Virus record (IMG/VR): IMGVR_UViG_3300036406_000522 | Span: 1 to 64,000 of that record | DNA length: 64,000 bases | Reading direction: 5' to 3' (one strand) | Source of the DNA: a virus | Shown here: piece after piece, positions 16,759 through 23,026 of the stretch | How the letters are laid out: each line of letters begins with the position of its first letter | How positions within the stretch are numbered: position 1 is the stretch's first letter | Notes under the pieces: model-generated | Told to the model about the DNA's origin: nothing | The model's database searches: none | The model's input: the letters and a program-made list of their open reading frames with translations, nothing else | Translations under genes and position numbers: made by a program

Positions 16759-16985
16759 ACGTCAGTGATGTTCTGAAAGTAGCACCTCCTACGATGCTAG
16801 TGTATATCGTGCGTGTAAGGCTGAAGGGTGGCAAGCGCGAGACATATCACGTGAATCATACAGAGGCGCTTACCTATGGTGAGATTGCAAGAGTAGTTCG
16901 CTCTGAAAAGAAAGGCGTTGAATCGTTACTCGTAGGCTTTCCGATACGCGGACAGCCGCCTACAATTGAATTGGAGACTGCATGA
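16728..16985 (+). CDS. Unknown phage protein
   Basis: 85 residues from ATG 16728, with AAGGGAGG upstream. Contains a basic middle (VRVRLKGGKRETYHVNHTEA). No family recognised; ATGA overlap with the next gene. Confidence 0.65.
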   Translation: MAEERNVTELNVSDVLKVAPPTMLVYIVRVRLKGGKRETYHVNHTEALTYGEIARVVRSEKKGVESLLVGFPIRGQPPTIELETA

Positions 16986-17194
16986 AGAAGAAAGAAGTGA
17001 TGTCGCTTGGTGATGTGCAAAAGGAAGTACAGCTGGCGACTGCCGAACTGAAAGCAGCACAAACAGTGTTCTTGAATGCCCAGAAGCGGTTGCGTCTGGC
17101 TGACGAACGCAGGATCAAGTCAATCGTCGTGCTGAACAAGGAAGTGGCCACATTGAAGGCTGCGGCTCACGTAAGCTCACTCGACGAACTTTAA
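16982..17194 (+). CDS. Small coiled-coil protein
   Basis: 70 residues, Ala/Glu/Lys-rich heptad-like pattern over most of the length, so a dimeric coiled coil is likely. It is the last gene before a long intergenic region. Function unknown. Confidence 0.65.
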   Translation: MKKKEVMSLGDVQKEVQLATAELKAAQTVFLNAQKRLRLADERRIKSIVVLNKEVATLKAAAHVSSLDEL

Positions 17195-17520
17195 GAAGTA
17201 GGACAACTCGTGGCTATCAAAAGTGGGCCGCTATGCCTCCAAAAATGGCGCGGTATAGGTGCGTGTAGGGGCGAACGTGGTTGCCTCGCGTGTGCCAAAC
17301 CTGTGCCACTTCTGGGCATTTCTGCACCGGAGTCTTGATTGACGGCGAAAGCCACGAGTTGCCGCAGGTAGATGGAAATGCGCATGGGCGGGTGACACTG
17401 TTAACTTAACCCAGAGACGTATGGAGTTGGTGGAACGCAATACCGTTGCTACTGCGGAGTCAGTGGTATCTTATATGGTACAACATCGTACTGTATTTAC
17501 ACAATGAAAAGGAAATAGAA
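17195..17520 (+). other. 326-bp intergenic region with GC-rich tract
   Basis: No gene supported. Bases about 17,215-17,395 are clearly richer in GC than the flanks and contain no plausible ribosome site; the rest is AT-richer and leads into the highly coded gene at 17,521. It holds a copy of the ACTGTTAACTTA sequence that recurs at two other intergenic positions. A promoter region is the most likely role. Confidence 0.6.
17397..17411 (+). promoter_or_regulatory. Repeated element, short copy (ACTGTTAACTTA)
   Basis: ACTGTTAACTTA followed by ACC, 110 bases upstream of the gene at 17,521. The same 12 bases open the long elements at 25,192 and 54,954, all in the same orientation and all in intergenic DNA upstream of a gene block. 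The second half of the long element is missing here. Promoter or protein-binding site is inferred. Confidence 0.5.
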
Positions 17521-18108
17521 ATGAGCGTACAATCCGGTTTTATGGTCGATGGCAAGTTCTTTGCAACCAAGGCTGAGGCAAACGATTTCGTTGCCCGCCC
17601 GAAGAAGGTGGCTGCACTGAACAAGATCAAGGGAAGCAATACCGAACTGGTTGGCTTTCTCATCGATCATCAAGATGACCTGGAAGGTGCTTTCGAGTCT
17701 GGCAAGAGCCGTCGTGTTCTCAAGACCGAACGTAACAAGCTGTCGCGCGCCCTGAAGTATATCGCCGACACGCTGAAGGATGATCATCGTGCCGCAATGG
17801 TCCTGGACAACGTCGAGCAGATCGCTGCTTCGTTCAAGTGGCCTGCAGTGAAGAAGATGGAAGAGGCGGAGCAAGCTGCTACTGTCAATACCAGTATCCT
17901 GGCTATTGTCGATGGTAATCAAGAAGTGGCCACCTGGGTCATTGCTAACAAGGATGCTATCCTTGAAGGCTTCGAAGCTGGTGTTGAGAAGCGCGTTGTG
18001 TCTGAGAAGACTATGAATGCGCTGGCCGCTGCCCGTGAAAAGCTGGCTGCTGCCAAGGCTGAGCGTCTTGCCAAGGAAGCTGCTGCTGGCGAGAAGAAAG
18101 CTGCCTAA
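17521..18108 (+). CDS. Unknown abundant protein with internal duplication
   Basis: 195 residues from ATG 17,521 behind AAAGGAAAT; an upstream in-frame start is poorer. Residues about 40-80 and 133-175 repeat the pattern LEGxFExG..RRV followed by a basic helix and ALxxA, so it is an ancient internal duplication; the C-terminus is an Ala/Lys-rich helix. Codons are GC-ending and look like those of the capsid and tail-tube genes rather than its neighbours, pointing to high expression. Basic repeats and abundance suggest a nucleic-acid-coating or host-takeover protein, but no family is recognised. It has its own leader with the repeated element. Confidence 0.8.
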   Translation: MSVQSGFMVDGKFFATKAEANDFVARPKKVAALNKIKGSNTELVGFLIDHQDDLEGAFESGKSRRVLKTERNKLSRALKYIADTLKDDHRAAMVLDNVEQIAASFKWPAVKKMEEAEQAATVNTSILAIVDGNQEVATWVIANKDAILEGFEAGVEKRVVSEKTMNALAAAREKLAAAKAERLAKEAAAGEKKAA

Positions 18109-18417
18109 GAATCAGACCCATATGAGCGTACGCGCCGTGCCAGTCTGACTGAGGGGTTATCTCCTTCTCCTCTCCTTCAGAGGCATGTATGGTTCTTGAG
18201 TTCTTTTTCGGTGTGAACTCTTCAAAATTAAACCGTTCAAATTCTAGGGTTATCATGCGACCTGCGGATGTAAACAAGGATGGCCTTCCTGTTTTCCTCC
18301 TTCAAAGAGTATGGATTTTCAGCCCTAAGACTACACGTCTTGGGGCTTTAAATTGAACTGAGACTTGCGCGATCTCGGTGTTTCTGCTAGCGCTAACTTG
18401 TAAGGCAAGGGGATGTT
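18109..18417 (+). other. 309-bp non-coding region with hairpins
   Basis: No convincing gene: the longest ATG frame (about 33 codons from 18,255) lacks a ribosome site and runs through a terminator. Hairpins are visible: CTGAGGGG with TCCTTCAG near 18,150-18,181, GAGTTC with GAACTC at 18,198-18,220, and a terminator at 18,321-18,347. Confidence 0.55.
18321..18352 (+). terminator. Rho-independent-like terminator
   Basis: AGCCCTAAGAC pairs with GTCTTGGGGCT (one G-U) around TACAC at 18,321-18,347, followed by TTAAATT. It would end transcription from the abundant gene at 17,521. Confidence 0.65.
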
Positions 18418-18633
18418 ATGGATGTAGGATTGGCAGTGCCACATTTCGGTAGACACGTTCAACATTTTCGGCCGGCAGCAGATAACGTCCGATTGAGCGA
18501 TCTCAAATCCAAACACCAAAGTTGCAAGACTTGTATCTTCAGCATAAGCTCTAAATGTGGTGGACCAGTACGATCGTGCACCTGCAAGGGAAAATTAGTC
18601 AAGGATTACAACATCTGCGACAAACATAAATAA
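18418..18633 (+). CDS. Small Cys-rich, probable zinc-binding protein
   Basis: 71 residues from ATG 18,418 behind AAGGGGA. The C-terminal half has six cysteines (CKTC, KCGG, CTC, ICDKHK), a spacing consistent with one or two zinc knuckles. Function unknown. It is followed at once by a small ACACT-AAA-AGTGT hairpin (18,636-18,648) and a terminator. Confidence 0.6.
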   Translation: MDVGLAVPHFGRHVQHFRPAADNVRLSDLKSKHQSCKTCIFSISSKCGGPVRSCTCKGKLVKDYNICDKHK

Positions 18634-18654
18634 GAACACTAAAAGTGTCTTAGT

Positions 18655-18682
18655 AAGAGGCATCTCACGAGGATGCCTTTTT
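18655..18682 (+). terminator. Rho-independent terminator
   Basis: AGGCATC (18,658-18,664) pairs with GATGCCT (18,672-18,678); pairing extends outward by A-T and G-U pairs and the T tract is 18,678-18,682. The T tract is shared with the left arm of the large inverted repeat that follows, so the two structures cannot form fully at the same time. Confidence 0.75.
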
Positions 18683-18818
18683 AGTCAGCACTCTGGCGTA
18701 AACAACTGCTAATAGCAGTTCTGCCGGAACACAGTGGTACTATCCCCTGGTATCCACTTACACTTGAGAACCCGAGAAGATTATTACGCGGGTTGAGGCT
18801 AGAGTGCTGACTAAAAAG
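18677..18818 (+). ncRNA. Structured element: 18-bp perfect inverted repeat enclosing three hairpins
   Basis: CTTTTTAGTCAGCACTCT at 18,677-18,694 is exactly complementary to 18,801-18,818; pairing extends three more base pairs inward (GGC with GCT, one G-U), giving a 21-bp stem. The 106-nt interior has three hairpins in a row: AACTGCT-AAT-AGCAGTT (18,704-18,720), AGTGGTAC with GTATCCACT (18,733-18,758, one bulge), and AACCCG with CGGGTT (18,769-18,794). It has no coding frame. It ends seven bases before the ribosome site of the next gene. Possible roles are a stable small RNA, a 5' leader element cut by RNase III, or a DNA cruciform site; none can be chosen from sequence alone. Confidence 0.6.
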
Positions 18819-18835
18819 TTCAACAAGGAGAAGCA

Positions 18836-19033
18836 ATGCTATACTACAGAAATAACAAGACAGGTGACGTTTACCGAGTCGAGGGTATTGTAACAAACGC
18901 AACGAACAGTGCAATGAGCATGAGAATGGTGCTCTACAAGAATGAATACAATGGTGCACAATTCGTTCGTGAGTACTTTGAATTCAAGGAGAAGTTTACC
19001 CGTTTACCAACCAGTCTAGGAGAGGACATATGA
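18836..19033 (+). CDS. DUF1653-like small protein
   Basis: 65 residues behind AAGGAG. The pattern YYRNNKTGDVYRVEGIV, then an ME/VLYKN strand and FVREYFEFKEKF resembles the DUF1653 family (YrHyKGxxYxV...VvY...VRpxxmFxekv). The family has no settled function. Its leader contains the large stem-loop at 18,677-18,818. ATGA overlap with the next gene. Confidence 0.65.
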   Translation: MLYYRNNKTGDVYRVEGIVTNATNSAMSMRMVLYKNEYNGAQFVREYFEFKEKFTRLPTSLGEDI

Positions 19034-19254
19034 AGCATTTGGCTGACCGTAATCCGATTACAGGTGCTGCCCTGATAACGCCACCTTCGAATCAGAATTA
19101 TCGCGACAACTATGATCGTATCTTTCGTCGTACCTATCAACAAGGTAACGAAACATTCGAGGATGTAGTTACACGTATTACTAACACGATAGAGGCGCAG
19201 CTTGGGAGCCGAGAGGATGACATTCAAGAATCCGATTCAGAAGGCAAGGGCTGA
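19030..19254 (+). CDS. Unknown phage protein
   Basis: 74 residues, coupled by ATGA to the preceding gene. Polar with an acidic tail (SREDDIQESDSEG). No recognised motif. Confidence 0.6.
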   Translation: MKHLADRNPITGAALITPPSNQNYRDNYDRIFRRTYQQGNETFEDVVTRITNTIEAQLGSREDDIQESDSEGKG

Positions 19255-19345
19255 ACTGCTTCGACTGGCATTTCCAAAACTGTGGCACTGGCACTATAAT
19301 CGTTTCATCCGACGACTAAGGGAGATAATATGGTGGAGATTTTGA
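19217..19345 (+). CDS. Possible small basic/Trp-rich peptide
   Basis: 42-codon frame from ATG 19,217 preceded by GGGAG, overlapping both neighbours. It encodes a basic amphipathic peptide with KLWHWHYNRF and ending in IIWWRF. Overlap on both sides is common in this genome, but its small size and lack of relatives leave it uncertain. Confidence 0.4.
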   Translation: MTFKNPIQKARAELLRLAFPKLWHWHYNRFIRRLREIIWWRF

Positions 19346-19626
19346 AGACGAATCGTTTCACGACACAGCGCAAAGAACAGATTGGCAAGGAGTCACTTAT
19401 TCTAGGTCGTACAAAAGAAGGTGACTACGTCATCATCTGGGAGAAGGATGTCTTTCGCCACGTAAAAGGGTTTACTCATCTGATGAACATTCTACATGCC
19501 AGCGAGAACAGAGACAAAATGGTCGAGCGATTTGAAGAAACGGTATTTGATCAGGCGAGGAAAACGATACGTCACTTCAAATGGAGGTATCAGCCGTCAG
19601 GAGGTTACCATGCCGAAGCTCATTGA
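19330..19626 (+). CDS. Unknown phage protein
   Basis: 98 residues from ATG 19,330 behind AAGGGAG. Basic, alpha/beta mix with EGDYVIIWEKDVFRHVKGF. No family recognised. Confidence 0.65.
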   Translation: MVEILKTNRFTTQRKEQIGKESLILGRTKEGDYVIIWEKDVFRHVKGFTHLMNILHASENRDKMVERFEETVFDQARKTIRHFKWRYQPSGGYHAEAH

Positions 19627-19816
19627 TTGTGTTACTGTAACAAAATACACTCCAGAGCGTCCTATCTTCATCGTCGGTGGATTGTCATTGGAAGCTTACA
19701 AAGCTGGGTTCGTTGTATTGAACCCACAGTTCAGAGCAACACAGGCTGCAATATATCAGGGCGTAGCACATCTCAACGAATACCTTGAAAGGCATAGGAA
19801 TGACAATGAACAGTAA
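19610..19816 (+). CDS. Unknown small protein
   Basis: 68 residues from ATG 19,610 directly after a strong AGGAGG; an upstream frame extension is rejected because the ribosome site fixes the start. No recognised domain. Confidence 0.65.
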   Translation: MPKLIDCVTVTKYTPERPIFIVGGLSLEAYKAGFVVLNPQFRATQAAIYQGVAHLNEYLERHRNDNEQ

Positions 19817-20168
19817 CCGTTTTGTTCACGTGGATAAGGAGATCAATGTTGGATGCCTTATCCGACATACTGATGCCACACCTAACTTCATCAATGTTGT
19901 CCACAAGATAACACGTGGTGTAGCTCCAGGTGAATTGCGTATCTATAGCACGCGTATCTTCAGGATAGTAAATGGTGAGGTTACTTTACTAAAGGGCACA
20001 CGAGCGCGACCCTTTAGCCATTTCCCGCAAGGACGCTGGCACTCATGGCATGTTGTCAAGCGCGTAATAGAGACTGATGTCGACACGGAGAACGACGTAC
20101 TGGTAGCACTCGCAAGAGGTTTCGATTTGTATCAACCGCATGGTGGCGACACCGATCATAGGCCTTAA
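19800..20168 (+). CDS. Unknown protein, paralogue of the gene at 13,259
   Basis: 122 residues from ATG 19,800 (19,806 equally possible). It shares with the product of 13,259-13,675 the order VGxLIRxT, PxFINxV, LLxGxRxRxF and a conserved W.VVxxV, so the two are diverged copies. Family unknown. Confidence 0.7.
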   Translation: MTMNSNRFVHVDKEINVGCLIRHTDATPNFINVVHKITRGVAPGELRIYSTRIFRIVNGEVTLLKGTRARPFSHFPQGRWHSWHVVKRVIETDVDTENDVLVALARGFDLYQPHGGDTDHRP

Positions 20169-20180
20169 AAGGGGAGACGC

Positions 20181-20264
20181 ATGAGTTATCGTAATCGTAA
20201 GTTGCGTGAGAAAGAGCGGCAGTCTCGCGCAGCTATATGCGCACTACAAGGTAAACAGCGATGA
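20181..20264 (+). CDS. 27-residue basic microprotein
   Basis: ATG 20,181 with an excellent AAAAGGGGAG site and an ATGA junction to the next gene. The product is Arg/Lys-rich (NRKLREKERQSR), a nucleic-acid-binding-like helix. Its position in a coupled chain is the main support. Confidence 0.5.
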   Translation: MSYRNRKLREKERQSRAAICALQGKQR

Positions 20265-20467
20265 AAATCAAGATAACAGATGTCCACGCTGACGATGCTT
20301 TCGTCAATCTGAAACCTACCTTGAAGGATGTTATCTTTGAGGTGGAAAAGGAGAATATCAAGCCGTCTGTATCATATGACGGTTGGCATGAGATTGGAGA
20401 GGCTTTCTGTAGCTTGAGTGCATTCCCTTATTTCTTCGCAGGTGCGCGGTACAAGGTTGTGAAGTAA
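20261..20467 (+). CDS. Unknown small protein
   Basis: 68 residues, coupled by ATGA to the microprotein upstream. Acidic beta-rich start and aromatic end (FPYFFAGARYKVV). No domain recognised. Confidence 0.6.
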   Translation: MKIKITDVHADDAFVNLKPTLKDVIFEVEKENIKPSVSYDGWHEIGEAFCSLSAFPYFFAGARYKVVK

Positions 20468-20584
20468 TCTCAGCGGAAGCTGAGGAGCAGCAACGTTACT
20501 TGTGACATACGTTGTCAAGTGTAAGGCACACGCGGTTTGCCGATGCGTTATTCGGCTATTTTTAAACGTATAGGAGTGACACCA
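20468..20584 (+). other. Non-coding spacer with stacked hairpins and a terminator
   Basis: Right after the stop, CTCAGC-GGAA-GCTGAG (20,469-20,484) forms a tetraloop hairpin. ACTT and GACA then pair with TGTC and AAGT around TACGT. Finally GCCGA and TCGGC (20,539-20,556) are followed by TATTTTTA, a terminator. No coding frame. Confidence 0.6.
20539..20563 (+). terminator. Short-stem terminator
   Basis: Five-base-pair stem GCCGA/TCGGC with an eight-base loop followed by TATTTTTA. Weak but correctly placed between a stop codon and the next ribosome site. Confidence 0.5.
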
Positions 20585-20740
20585 ATGAGTACAAACAATA
20601 TGTCGACGCAAACTTCTAAGGGGGATACGTGTAATACGAAACAAATAGATTGTTGTCTGCAATGCGCGGGTGCGGATACCAATCTATTTGCTTTAAGGGG
20701 GTATTTTTGCTTTTTCACCAGAGGGGACATGAATGAGTAA
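20585..20740 (+). CDS. Possible Cys-containing small protein over an RNA hairpin
   Basis: 51 residues from ATG 20,585 after AGGAGTGACACC, stop overlapping the next ATG. Its DNA contains a 10-bp perfect inverted repeat, AAATAGATTG (20,643-20,652) against CAATCTATTT (20,680-20,689), with further internal pairing (GTCTGC with GCGGAT). The region may therefore be primarily a structured RNA and the frame incidental. The Cys pairs (DCCLQCAG) are compatible with a small metal site. Confidence 0.4.
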   Translation: MSTNNMSTQTSKGDTCNTKQIDCCLQCAGADTNLFALRGYFCFFTRGDMNE

Positions 20741-20921
20741 GAAATGTAGTAAGGATGAACTTGATTACCTTGCATTTGTACGCGAGGAAGAGGACTACAC
20801 AAATGAGCTAGGCGCTATCACACTCTGTGATTTGCTCACGAGCATCGATCAAAAGGCAGTTAATCCACGCAGAGAGTTATGCCATGCTATGGCCGCTCTC
20901 AGTTCAGACTACTTAGGGTAA
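20733..20921 (+). CDS. Unknown acidic small protein
   Basis: 62 residues from ATG 20,733 (GAGGGGA upstream). Acidic and helical, ELDYLAFVREEEDYTNELG. No recognised motif. Confidence 0.6.
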   Translation: MSKKCSKDELDYLAFVREEEDYTNELGAITLCDLLTSIDQKAVNPRRELCHAMAALSSDYLG

Positions 20922-20926
20922 ATCAA

Positions 20927-21259
20927 ATGATCATTGCATTAGATTACGACGGAACATTTACAGAAGACCCCGCCTTGTGGACCACATTTGTGGACAATTG
21001 CATCAGTAAAGGCCATCGTGTAATAATGGTTACGATGCGTTTTGCTTCTGAGGGTATCGGCAGCAACGAGCACATTGTAGGGCACGAGCATGTGTTCTAT
21101 ACGGGTCGTACAGCTAAGAAGCAATTCATGACGGCGTTAGGTATTCATCCGCATGTCTGGATTGATGATCATCCGCAGTCAGTATTTATGGACGCGGAAC
21201 AGATCTGGGGTGTGTCTCTTCCAGAGGGTCATACCGATTCACGAAACGCTGTAAGGTAA
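20927..21259 (+). CDS. HAD-like hydrolase, short form
   Basis: 110 residues from ATG 20,927. Motif I DYDGTFT (Asp6, Asp8) is at the N-terminus, motif II is MVTMR, and the C-terminal acidic motif is WIDDHP. The cap is minimal, as in small phage and bacterial HAD phosphatases annotated as putative hydrolases. A nucleotide or sugar phosphate substrate is plausible; T4-type polynucleotide 3' phosphatase function cannot be excluded. Confidence 0.75.
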   Translation: MIIALDYDGTFTEDPALWTTFVDNCISKGHRVIMVTMRFASEGIGSNEHIVGHEHVFYTGRTAKKQFMTALGIHPHVWIDDHPQSVFMDAEQIWGVSLPEGHTDSRNAVR

Positions 21260-21538
21260 GGTTTTACGGCTCAGCCCCATACGAGGGTCTGAGAGGTGGC
21301 GATGGGAGATCAAACCATCAATTCGTACGGTACTACTTACCTGATGATAAGGGTATGATAGTGCAAGCTGTTGATTTTTAGCAGGGTGCTGGATACGGTG
21401 CCACTGTGAAAGTCAGCAACCTGTATTACATTCGGGAGGCCTATTGCTGAGCATACAGAGTCCTGCTAACTTAGTGAAACAGGAGGATTGGAGCATGAGC
21501 TATGGCTGTGCACCCCTGAGTGTAATATGGGTTGTAAA
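21260..21538 (+). other. 279-bp non-coding region upstream of the tRNA cluster
   Basis: No gene of normal size. A hairpin CTCAG-CCC with GGG-T-CTGAG lies at about 21,270-21,293, a three-way-junction element at 21,378-21,469, and a 17-codon frame at 21,495-21,548 begins after AGGAGG but ends inside the tRNA, so it is probably a leader peptide or chance. Confidence 0.5.
21378..21469 (+). ncRNA. Candidate three-way-junction RNA element
   Basis: TTAGCAGG (21,378-21,385) pairs perfectly with CCTGCTAA (21,462-21,469). Inside, TGCTG (21,387-21,391) pairs with CAGCA (21,414-21,418), within which ACGGT-GCC-ACTGT forms a small hairpin, and CTGTAT (21,421-21,426) pairs with ATACAG (21,453-21,458). The junction strands are 0-2 nt, a compact three-way junction. 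It lies 70 bases before tRNA-Ile. Identity unknown. Confidence 0.4.
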
Positions 21539-21614
21539 GGCCCTTTAGCTCAATGGTTAGAGCAGAGGACTCATAATCCTTTGGTTGTCGGTTCGAGTCC
21601 AACAGGGGCCACCA
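21539..21614 (+). tRNA. tRNA-Ile2 (anticodon CAU, AUA-decoding)
   Basis: 76 nt including encoded CCA. The anticodon loop CTCATAA gives CAU. The acceptor arm (GGCCCTT with AGGGGCC, one G-U), D-arm and T-arm (GGTTCGAGTCC) closely match my memory of bacterial tRNA-Ile2 (E. coli ileX) rather than Met tRNAs, so C34 should be changed to lysidine by host TilS and read AUA. The elbow pair is the normal G19-C56. The phage uses AUA codons freely. Confidence 0.9.
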
Positions 21615-21631
21615 TTTAACTAGGAGTAGAA

Positions 21632-22195
21632 ATGAAAGCCAATCTTGAGAATGATAGTTTCTTCCTGGATCTAGTCATCGACGGAATAATAGCAGTCGAT
21701 GAGGATGGAAACGTAGTTAATAATCGTACAGGCAAGGCGATAGGTTTTATAACAGGCGGTTACAAGCGCATTAGTATGTTTGGGAGAACATGTGCAGTTA
21801 ACCGGTTGGTTTACATGGTCTATGTTAATGAAAGTATCCCTGCCGGCTACTTAGTGAATCATAAGGATGGTAACAAGCTGCACAACCACCCTAATAATCT
21901 CAACCTTAAGACAGAGAGCGAAAACAACTCCCATGCGTATAGCGCAGACCTGCGCGAAATAAATCTGGAGCACCTTAGTACTATTTCTGGAGGTCATAGA
22001 AATGGTATGGCAGCGCTCAATACTGCGCAGGTCAGGGCTTACAGAGTACATTTCGACAACTCTGAGGTGACTATCGCAGATATAATAGCGGACTCTGGCC
22101 TGTCAAGGAAGGCAGTTGTGCAAATGCTCAACGCCAAAACATACACGGAGATACCGTATCGTATTTCGAGATCAACCAGAAAACACGGTTCTTAA
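21632..22195 (+). CDS. HNH homing endonuclease
   Basis: 187 residues behind AGGAG. The HNH core is NRLVYMVYVNE, LVNHKDGNKLHNHPNNL and the NNSHAY segment, with a C-terminal helix-turn-helix-like region (TIADIIADSGLSRKAVVQML). It lies between phage tRNA genes, a frequent site for such selfish nucleases, and shares its layout with the enzyme at 11,789. Confidence 0.88.
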   Translation: MKANLENDSFFLDLVIDGIIAVDEDGNVVNNRTGKAIGFITGGYKRISMFGRTCAVNRLVYMVYVNESIPAGYLVNHKDGNKLHNHPNNLNLKTESENNSHAYSADLREINLEHLSTISGGHRNGMAALNTAQVRAYRVHFDNSEVTIADIIADSGLSRKAVVQMLNAKTYTEIPYRISRSTRKHGS

Positions 22196-22202
22196 CATGT
22201 GA

Positions 22203-22287
22203 TCGAGGGTGGAGAAATTGCTAGACTCAGCGTTCTTAAACAGCGCCGCCGCAAGGCATGCGGGTTGGAACCCCGTCCCTCGAACCA
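22203..22287 (+). tRNA. tRNA-Leu (anticodon UAA) with inverted 19-56 pair
   Basis: 85 nt with encoded CCA. Acceptor TCGAGGG pairs with CCCTCGA (U1-A72), discriminator A73; D-stem GAG/CTC; anticodon loop CTTAAAC (UAA); class II variable arm GCC-GCAA-GGC; T-stem GCGGG with CCCGT. The D-loop reads G18-C19 and the T-loop TTGGAAC, so the normally near-universal G19-C56 tertiary pair is replaced by C19-G56 (22,221 and 22,267). Decodes UUA. Confidence 0.85.
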
Positions 22288-22295
22288 GGCACCAT

Positions 22296-22370
22296 TCCCC
22301 GTTAGCTCAGTGATAGAGCAATCGCCTTGTAAGCGATAGGTCGTCTGTTTGATCCAGACACGGGGAACCA
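22296..22370 (+). tRNA. tRNA-Thr (anticodon UGU) with A19-U56 pair
   Basis: 75 nt with encoded CCA, eight bases after tRNA-Leu. Acceptor TCCCCGT pairs with ACGGGGA (U1-A72); anticodon stem ATCGC/GCGAT with loop CTTGTAA (UGU); T-stem GTCTG/CAGAC. The D-loop has G18-A19 and the T-loop is TTTGATC, so position 56 is U: the elbow pair is A19-U56 (22,313 and 22,350). Decodes ACA. Confidence 0.88.
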
Positions 22371-22399
22371 TTTGATGTTCTTAATGAAGGGAGACAACG

Positions 22400-23026
22400 A
22401 TGCCAACCAAGCGCTGCAAACTGTGTAAGAAGGACAAGAGTTTTAGTGAATTCAGAAGAGCAGGAGAGACTGGCACCAGCAAAGACGAGGCGCGCTACTA
22501 TACCGTCTTCTGCAATAAGTGCACTATCAGACTATCACAATGGAAACGACCAATAGATGGGTTGTGGCTATGTAAAGGCTGCAATCGCATATTACCAATT
22601 GATAAGTTTGTTAGTCAGTCGCACTGTTATGATTGCAGGAAAAGTAGCGGTGCTCTTGCCAGAAAGGTAGCGTACACTAAGATGCGAAGAGTGAAAAAGC
22701 CAGTAGCATCTCGTGATGAACAACGTAGATTAATGAAGAGGTATAACGAAACCCTTCATGACACCTATATCAAGATATTTCTATCGAACAAGTTTAAAAT
22801 ACCATTCAGAGACATGTCGCCAGAATTAATAGCCGCACAACGTGAGATCTTGAGACTGCAAAGAGCTATCGCAGTAAAGATGTGTGTCAAGCCTGCAACC
22901 ATTGGTGTGTGGTCCTCTCTGCTCAGACGAGGTAGAACACCAAAATATGATATCAAGCATAAGGTATCATTTAATTCCCTCAAAAATCTTGAGGATAACC
23001 TGTTCAAAATGATAGGAGTCGAATGA
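22400..23026 (+). CDS. Two-zinc-finger protein, possible mobile endonuclease
   Basis: 208 residues behind GGGAGAC. Two treble-clef-like zinc fingers are visible: CKLCKKDKSFSEF with a later CNKC, and CKGCNRILPIDKF with CYDC. This CxxC...F...CxxC type occurs in phage endonuclease VII-like and HNH-family homing proteins. The C-terminal half is basic and helical (ELIAAQREILRLQRAI). The position beside the tRNA genes fits a homing-type element, but no catalytic motif is certain. Confidence 0.65.
   Translation: MPTKRCKLCKKDKSFSEFRRAGETGTSKDEARYYTVFCNKCTIRLSQWKRPIDGLWLCKGCNRILPIDKFVSQSHCYDCRKSSGALARKVAYTKMRRVKKPVASRDEQRRLMKRYNETLHDTYIKIFLSNKFKIPFRDMSPELIAAQREILRLQRAIAVKMCVKPATIGVWSSLLRRGRTPKYDIKHKVSFNSLKNLEDNLFKMIGVE

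Noticed and set aside
21378-21469. Cobalamin riboswitch
   Set aside because: Short resemblances to conserved boxes exist, but the order, the pairing of the box and the missing conserved stems do not fit, and it is not upstream of the B12-dependent reductase.
21539-21614. tRNA-Met for the CAU anticodon
   Set aside because: Acceptor and arms match tRNA-Ile2 much better than elongator or initiator Met tRNAs.
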